In this document: in pieces, positions 61,463 to 64,000 of the stretch
Position numbering within the stretch: the first letter of the stretch is position 1
Layout: each line of letters starts with the position of its first letter
Source: SZUA-36 sp963774415
Lineage (GTDB): Bacteria > Pseudomonadota > Gammaproteobacteria > Xanthomonadales > SZUA-36
Length of the DNA stretch: 64,000 nucleotides
Direction: 5' to 3'
Assembly: GCA_963774415.1 (NCBI GenBank)
Contig: CAVZEU010000005.1
Location: 62,001-126,000 of the forward strand
Position numbers and translations under genes: made by a program
Notes under the pieces: generated by a model
Told to the model about the DNA's origin: nothing
Database searches by the model: none
The model's input: only the letters and a program-made list of their open reading frames with translations

Positions 61463-61873
61463 TCAGGACGCGTATTCGTCGAATATCGGCAGCGTATCGC
61501 CGCCACAGCACCAGTCCGCGCCCGAAGCGGTGAAGATGCGCGCCTCGGGCTTGATTCCCGGTTCCTCGTCGAGCGAGCCGGCTGGTATGAACACCATGCC
61601 CGAAGCCTCGATAAAACGGGGCAGCCGGCCGCCGCATTGCGCGCAAAACGTGTTACCGAAGCGCTTCGCTTCCGGTAATTTGTAAAACTTCACCAGTTCC
61701 TCGCCGCTTTCCCAGTCCAGCGAGCCCCGCAGAAACAGGTTGCTCGCATGGGCTGAACCCGTCGCCTTGCGGCAACGCTTGCAATGACAGTGGTAGAAAT
61801 GTTGTGCCTCGCCGGCGGCCACGTAGCGGGCGGCGCCGCAAAGGCAGCTGCCGGACAACGATAAAGTCTTCAT
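61463..61873 (-). CDS. GFA family zinc-binding protein
   Basis: A 136-residue protein of the glutathione-dependent formaldehyde-activating (GFA/DUF636) family. The ATG at 61873 has GGGAG 8 bases upstream. Zinc-site Cys residues are visible in GSCLCGAARY, HCHCKRCRKATG and NTFCAQCGGRLPRF. The C-terminal part contains an extra Cys pair in ADWCCGG. The family name comes from the formaldehyde-glutathione adduct enzyme, but most members have no proven activity. It is 30 bases upstream of the M16 operon and may be its first gene. Divergent from the Sel1-like gene at 62078. Confidence 0.8.
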   Translation of the reverse strand: MKTLSLSGSCLCGAARYVAAGEAQHFYHCHCKRCRKATGSAHASNLFLRGSLDWESGEELVKFYKLPEAKRFGNTFCAQCGGRLPRFIEASGMVFIPAGSLDEEPGIKPEARIFTASGADWCCGGDTLPIFDEYAS

Positions 61874-62077
61874 GACGGTCACTCCCCTGGGCTCCTGGCT
61901 GTTCGCGTTTCGACAAGAAGGGCTCCATTTTACCGTTTTGCCGGAAACGCGTATATGCGCCGACAGTCACGGATTTCAGCGCTCTTGCAATATGTCTCGA
62001 ACCGGCAGTATCTGGTATCATAAAGGGCTGTTCAATCGCCCCAATTTCATCACCACCGACGCCCCGGGAGGGTCCTT

Positions 62078-62560
62078 GTGAAAACCGTTTTGATGGCCAC
62101 TGCGTTCGTTTTGCTCGCCAGCCTGTTACAGGCAGGCACCGTGTCCGCCGCCATGGTCCCGGCGAATGAAATACCGCTGCACAGGTCGATCGCCGACAAG
62201 TACTACAAGCGCGGCGACTACAAGAAGGCCTACAGCAGGTACCTGAAGCTGGCCAGGAGCGGCGACGCGGAGAGCCAGTACAAAGTCGCGACGATGACAG
62301 CCAACGGCCAGGGCCGCAACACCAACCTGACCGAAGCCTACGCCTGGTCGGTGCTGGCAGCGGAACGCGGTCACGAAAAGGCCGCCGAAACCAGCAAGAA
62401 ACTGTTACAACAAGTTGAGAACAAGGAAAAGGCGCAGCGGAAAGCTGCTAAACTGAAAAATAAATACGGTAAGCTTGCCCTTGAGAAACAGGAACAAAAT
62501 AACCGTGGGAGAGAAGACAACGGAAGGCGCCGCTGCACCGGCTGGCGACTGGGGTGCTGA
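62078..62560 (+). CDS. Exported Sel1/TPR-like repeat protein
   Basis: A 160-residue exported protein that starts at a GTG with GGGAGGG upstream. The signal peptide (VLMATAFVLLASLLQAGTVSA) is followed by a short Sel1-like repeat region (YYKRGDYKKAYSRYLKLARSGDAESQYKVA, landmark; then AYAWSVLAAERGHEKAAE) and a Lys/Glu/Gln-rich coiled-coil tail. Sel1 repeats act as adaptors for protein binding. The target is unknown. The DUF4845 gene starts 11 bases after its stop and is likely co-transcribed. Confidence 0.65.
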   Translation: MKTVLMATAFVLLASLLQAGTVSAAMVPANEIPLHRSIADKYYKRGDYKKAYSRYLKLARSGDAESQYKVATMTANGQGRNTNLTEAYAWSVLAAERGHEKAAETSKKLLQQVENKEKAQRKAAKLKNKYGKLALEKQEQNNRGREDNGRRRCTGWRLGC

Positions 62561-62570
62561 CGCAGGAACC

Positions 62571-62951
62571 ATGAGCACGGCGGGGCAAGGGCAACGCGGA
62601 CGGTCGATCATCTCGATCCTGATCCTGCTTGCCCTCATCGCTTACGGCGTCTTTGTCGGCATGCAGTACGTGCCGCAGTTCATCGAGTCGCAATCGATTG
62701 GCTCCATCCTCTACAGCCTAAAGGACACCCAGCACTCGGAACCGGTCGAGAGCATCGACGAGGTCCGCGCCAAGGTGATCCGCATGTTGCAAATGAACAA
62801 CATGGACGACATGACGAACAAGTTCCTCGTCACGAACGAGCTTGACGGCTTCACCGTTACCTTCGACTACGACAGGCAACTGGATCTTCTGTACAAGAAG
62901 AAAAAGATGCACTACGTAAAATCGGTGCACCTCGAGGTGGCGCCGGACTGA
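62571..62951 (+). CDS. DUF4845 family single-span membrane protein
   Basis: A 126-residue protein. The ATG at 62571 has CAGGAA upstream; a longer start at a GTG near 62505 is possible. One membrane helix lies near residues 14-34 (IISILILLALIAYGVFVG), followed by QYVPQFIESQSIGSIL and a soluble C-terminal part (DGFTVTFDYDRQLDLLYKKKK). This is the pattern of DUF4845, found widely in Gammaproteobacteria and usually near lepB and rnc. Neither gene is next to it here. The function is unknown. The tRNA-Val gene follows 80 bases downstream. Confidence 0.7.
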   Translation: MSTAGQGQRGRSIISILILLALIAYGVFVGMQYVPQFIESQSIGSILYSLKDTQHSEPVESIDEVRAKVIRMLQMNNMDDMTNKFLVTNELDGFTVTFDYDRQLDLLYKKKKMHYVKSVHLEVAPD

Positions 62952-62959
62952 AATCGAAG

Positions 62960-62988
62960 TTGACGTACCGCGCTGAAGCCAGTACTTT
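62960..62988 (+). promoter_or_regulatory. Sigma-70-like promoter of the tRNA-Val gene
   Basis: TTGACG at 62960-62965 and TACTTT at 62983-62988 have the ideal 17-base spacer. The predicted start near 62995 lies 36 bases before the mature tRNA. Confidence 0.55.
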
Positions 62989-63030
62989 TACCTCCCCGCG
63001 CCTGCAAGTCTCATTACCGGTCCGGGTCAA

Positions 63031-63106
63031 GGGCGATTAGCTCAGTTGGGAGAGCGCTGCAGTCACATTGCAGAGGTCACAGGTTCAAGCCCTGTATCGC
63101 CCACCA
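63031..63106 (+). tRNA. tRNA-Val (anticodon CAC)
   Basis: A complete 76-base cloverleaf. The acceptor stem GGGCGAT pairs with ATCGCCC, the D arm is AGCTCAGTTGGGAGAGC, the anticodon stem CTGCA/TGCAG holds the loop GTCACAT, so the anticodon is CAC, which reads the Val codon GUG. The T arm ACAGG/CCTGT holds TTCAAGC, and the 3' CCA is encoded. It ends 2 bases before the stop of the convergent gene at 63108. Confidence 0.95.
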
Positions 63107-63107
63107 T

Positions 63108-63731
63108 TCAATTCGTTCTCAGCCACGCGGGTTTCCAACCTCCGGCGTGCAGCCACGCGATCGCCACCAGGCTGCCGAGGAACGCCAGGGCGCTATCCTT
63201 TTGCGAGTCCCACTGGTCGCCCTGGGTGCCGAGAAAGGCCGTGCCCAATTCCGGGTGAACGATGGCGGCCGCGACCATTTCCATCGTCTCGTAAAAGGCG
63301 CTCCAACCAAGGATCACGCAAATTCCGAACAGCGACAACCAGCGGCCGCGCAGCCCGGTACGGTGGTGAATGTACTCCATGAACGGCAGCGTGGTCAGCA
63401 AACCAAAGGCGAAATGGACGATACGGTCGTACTGGTTGCGCTGCCACCCGAACCAGTCGCTGATGCGAAACCCCAGCGGCGTTTCCGCGTAGGTGTAGTG
63501 AGACCCGTAAATGTGCAGCAGCAGGAACACCGTGACAAGCCAGTACGAACCGACGGAAAAGCGGAAACGGAAGGCGCCGATCCCCAGTACCAGCAGAGTA
63601 ACCCAGACCAGCAGGTTTTCCAGCACCCAGTCACCGCGGTCATTCGGATTCACCGCCGCCCAGAGCCAGGCGGACGCGACCAGCACCAACATCACGGTAA
63701 TCTGCCGGGCGTCGGAGAAACGCACCTTCAT
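63108..63731 (-). CDS. DUF2238 (YjdF-like) inner-membrane protein
   Basis: A 207-residue membrane protein with AGGAAGG before its ATG. Five or six hydrophobic helices are visible, for example ITVMLVLVASAWLWAA, SYWLVTVFLLLHIYGSHYTY and IVHFAFGLLTTLPFMEYI. The charged, conserved segment QYDRIVHFAFG and the later SAFYETMEMVAAA with GDQWDSQKD are typical of the DUF2238/YjdF family. The function is not known. The gene is convergent with the tRNA and its stop lies 2 bases from the tRNA end. Confidence 0.8.
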   Translation of the reverse strand: MKVRFSDARQITVMLVLVASAWLWAAVNPNDRGDWVLENLLVWVTLLVLGIGAFRFRFSVGSYWLVTVFLLLHIYGSHYTYAETPLGFRISDWFGWQRNQYDRIVHFAFGLLTTLPFMEYIHHRTGLRGRWLSLFGICVILGWSAFYETMEMVAAAIVHPELGTAFLGTQGDQWDSQKDSALAFLGSLVAIAWLHAGGWKPAWLRTN

Positions 63732-63785
63732 GGCCCTTCCTCGGAAATGGCTTGAACAGACACGACGTTAGACGATGGGCGGGGG

Positions 63786-63827
63786 CAGAGTAAAGGGCCG
63801 GAGCAGCAACTCCGGCCCTTTACTCTG
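63786..63827. terminator. Long perfect stem-loop, likely terminator of the SDR gene
   Basis: An 18-bp perfect stem, from CAGAGTAAAGGGCCGGAG at 63786-63803 to its reverse complement at 63810-63827, has a 6-base loop. It starts 13 bases after the SDR stop in the minus direction. A run of T is lacking just after the stem, although it contains T-rich parts. Confidence 0.6.
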
Positions 63828-63839
63828 AGCCCGTGTCTA

Positions 63840-64000
63840 TTAAAGCCCGGAGCGCCCGGCCTCGCGCATCATCGGCGCGTAGTCCTTGAACACCGGGCCC
63901 GCGGCCGTGGCGCCGATGGTGATACCGGCATCGGTGGTGAGCGTGTGGCCAGAGGTGTAGCCGGACTCGTCGCTGGCCAGCCACAGCGCCGCATTGGCCA
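63840..64000 (-). CDS. SDR family oxidoreductase, C-terminal part only
   Basis: The last 52 codons of a gene entering from beyond the window, ending in a TAA at 63842-63840. The visible sequence ANAALWLASDESGYTSG and TLTTDAGITIGAT is the standard end of short-chain dehydrogenases, including the S-GY-TG-x-L-DGG-like cofactor-side loop. The coenzyme motif and the catalytic Tyr-Lys pair lie outside. The substrate cannot be told. A long stem-loop follows the stop. Confidence 0.8.
   Translation of the reverse strand, partial: ANAALWLASDESGYTSGHTLTTDAGITIGATAAGPVFKDYAPMMREAGRSGL

Overview
The window reads as the chromosome of a GC-rich gammaproteobacterium. Supporting genes are a tamA-tamB pair, a PHA (polyhydroxyalkanoate) regulator and phasin like those of Pseudomonas, pepD, mprF, an MscS channel and several large TonB-dependent receptors. 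No rRNA is present, so a finer placement is only a guess: an environmental, lipid- or hydrocarbon-using lineage near Woeseiales, Steroidobacterales or Pseudomonadales. Gene density is high and most neighbours on one strand overlap or nearly touch. No CRISPR array, prophage or intact insertion sequence was seen.

Region 1 (1-11.1 kb, all minus strand). A membrane PAS sensor cut by the window edge lies downstream of a five-gene envelope operon. Its order is VolA-like lipase, DUF1302 beta-barrel, DUF1329 protein, YCF48-type beta-propeller and RND/MMPL transporter. Region 2 (11.2-13.4 kb) is a PHA island: a small PHA-system protein behind a perfect FNR/ANR-type site, a PhaD-like TetR regulator, a phasin, and a 263-bp MITE-like element. 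Region 3 (13.4-26.5 kb) holds a TonB receptor, an HSL-type esterase and a seven-repeat propeller protein. It continues with an mprF-GDPD-glycerol-3-phosphate-dehydrogenase-like operon, a dimethylargininase, a two-domain OsmC protein and an MBL-fold protein.

Region 4 (26.6-33.5 kb, minus strand) is a second copy of the envelope cluster in a different order: YCF48 lipoprotein, RND, DUF1302, DUF1329. It has its own promoter and a strong terminator. In both copies the YCF48 gene overlaps the RND gene by the same 8 bases. Region 5 (33.6-49.2 kb) carries a TolB/TPR protein, pepD, an OsmC protein, an unknown lipoprotein pair and a tryptophanase. It then has a decayed IS481 end with two strong inverted repeats, MscS-CorA, tamA-tamB and a DUF389 protein.

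Region 6 (49.3-61.9 kb) looks accessory. It contains an LLM flavin oxidoreductase, a frameshifted solute-binding-type gene, a TetR regulator, an MBL hydrolase, two large TonB receptors separated by the relic of a cyclase gene, a paired M16 protease (one active, one lacking the zinc site) and a GFA-type protein. Region 7 (62-64 kb) holds a Sel1-like protein, a DUF4845 protein, tRNA-Val(CAC), a YjdF-like membrane protein and the 3' end of an SDR gene.

The most interesting theme is the duplicated RND/YCF48/DUF1302/DUF1329 machine. Its parts would span the inner membrane, periplasm and outer membrane. In one copy it is tied to a secreted lipase and sits beside PHA storage genes, so a trans-envelope lipid or hydrophobic-substrate transport system is a reasonable inference, but the sequence does not show the substrate or the direction of transport.
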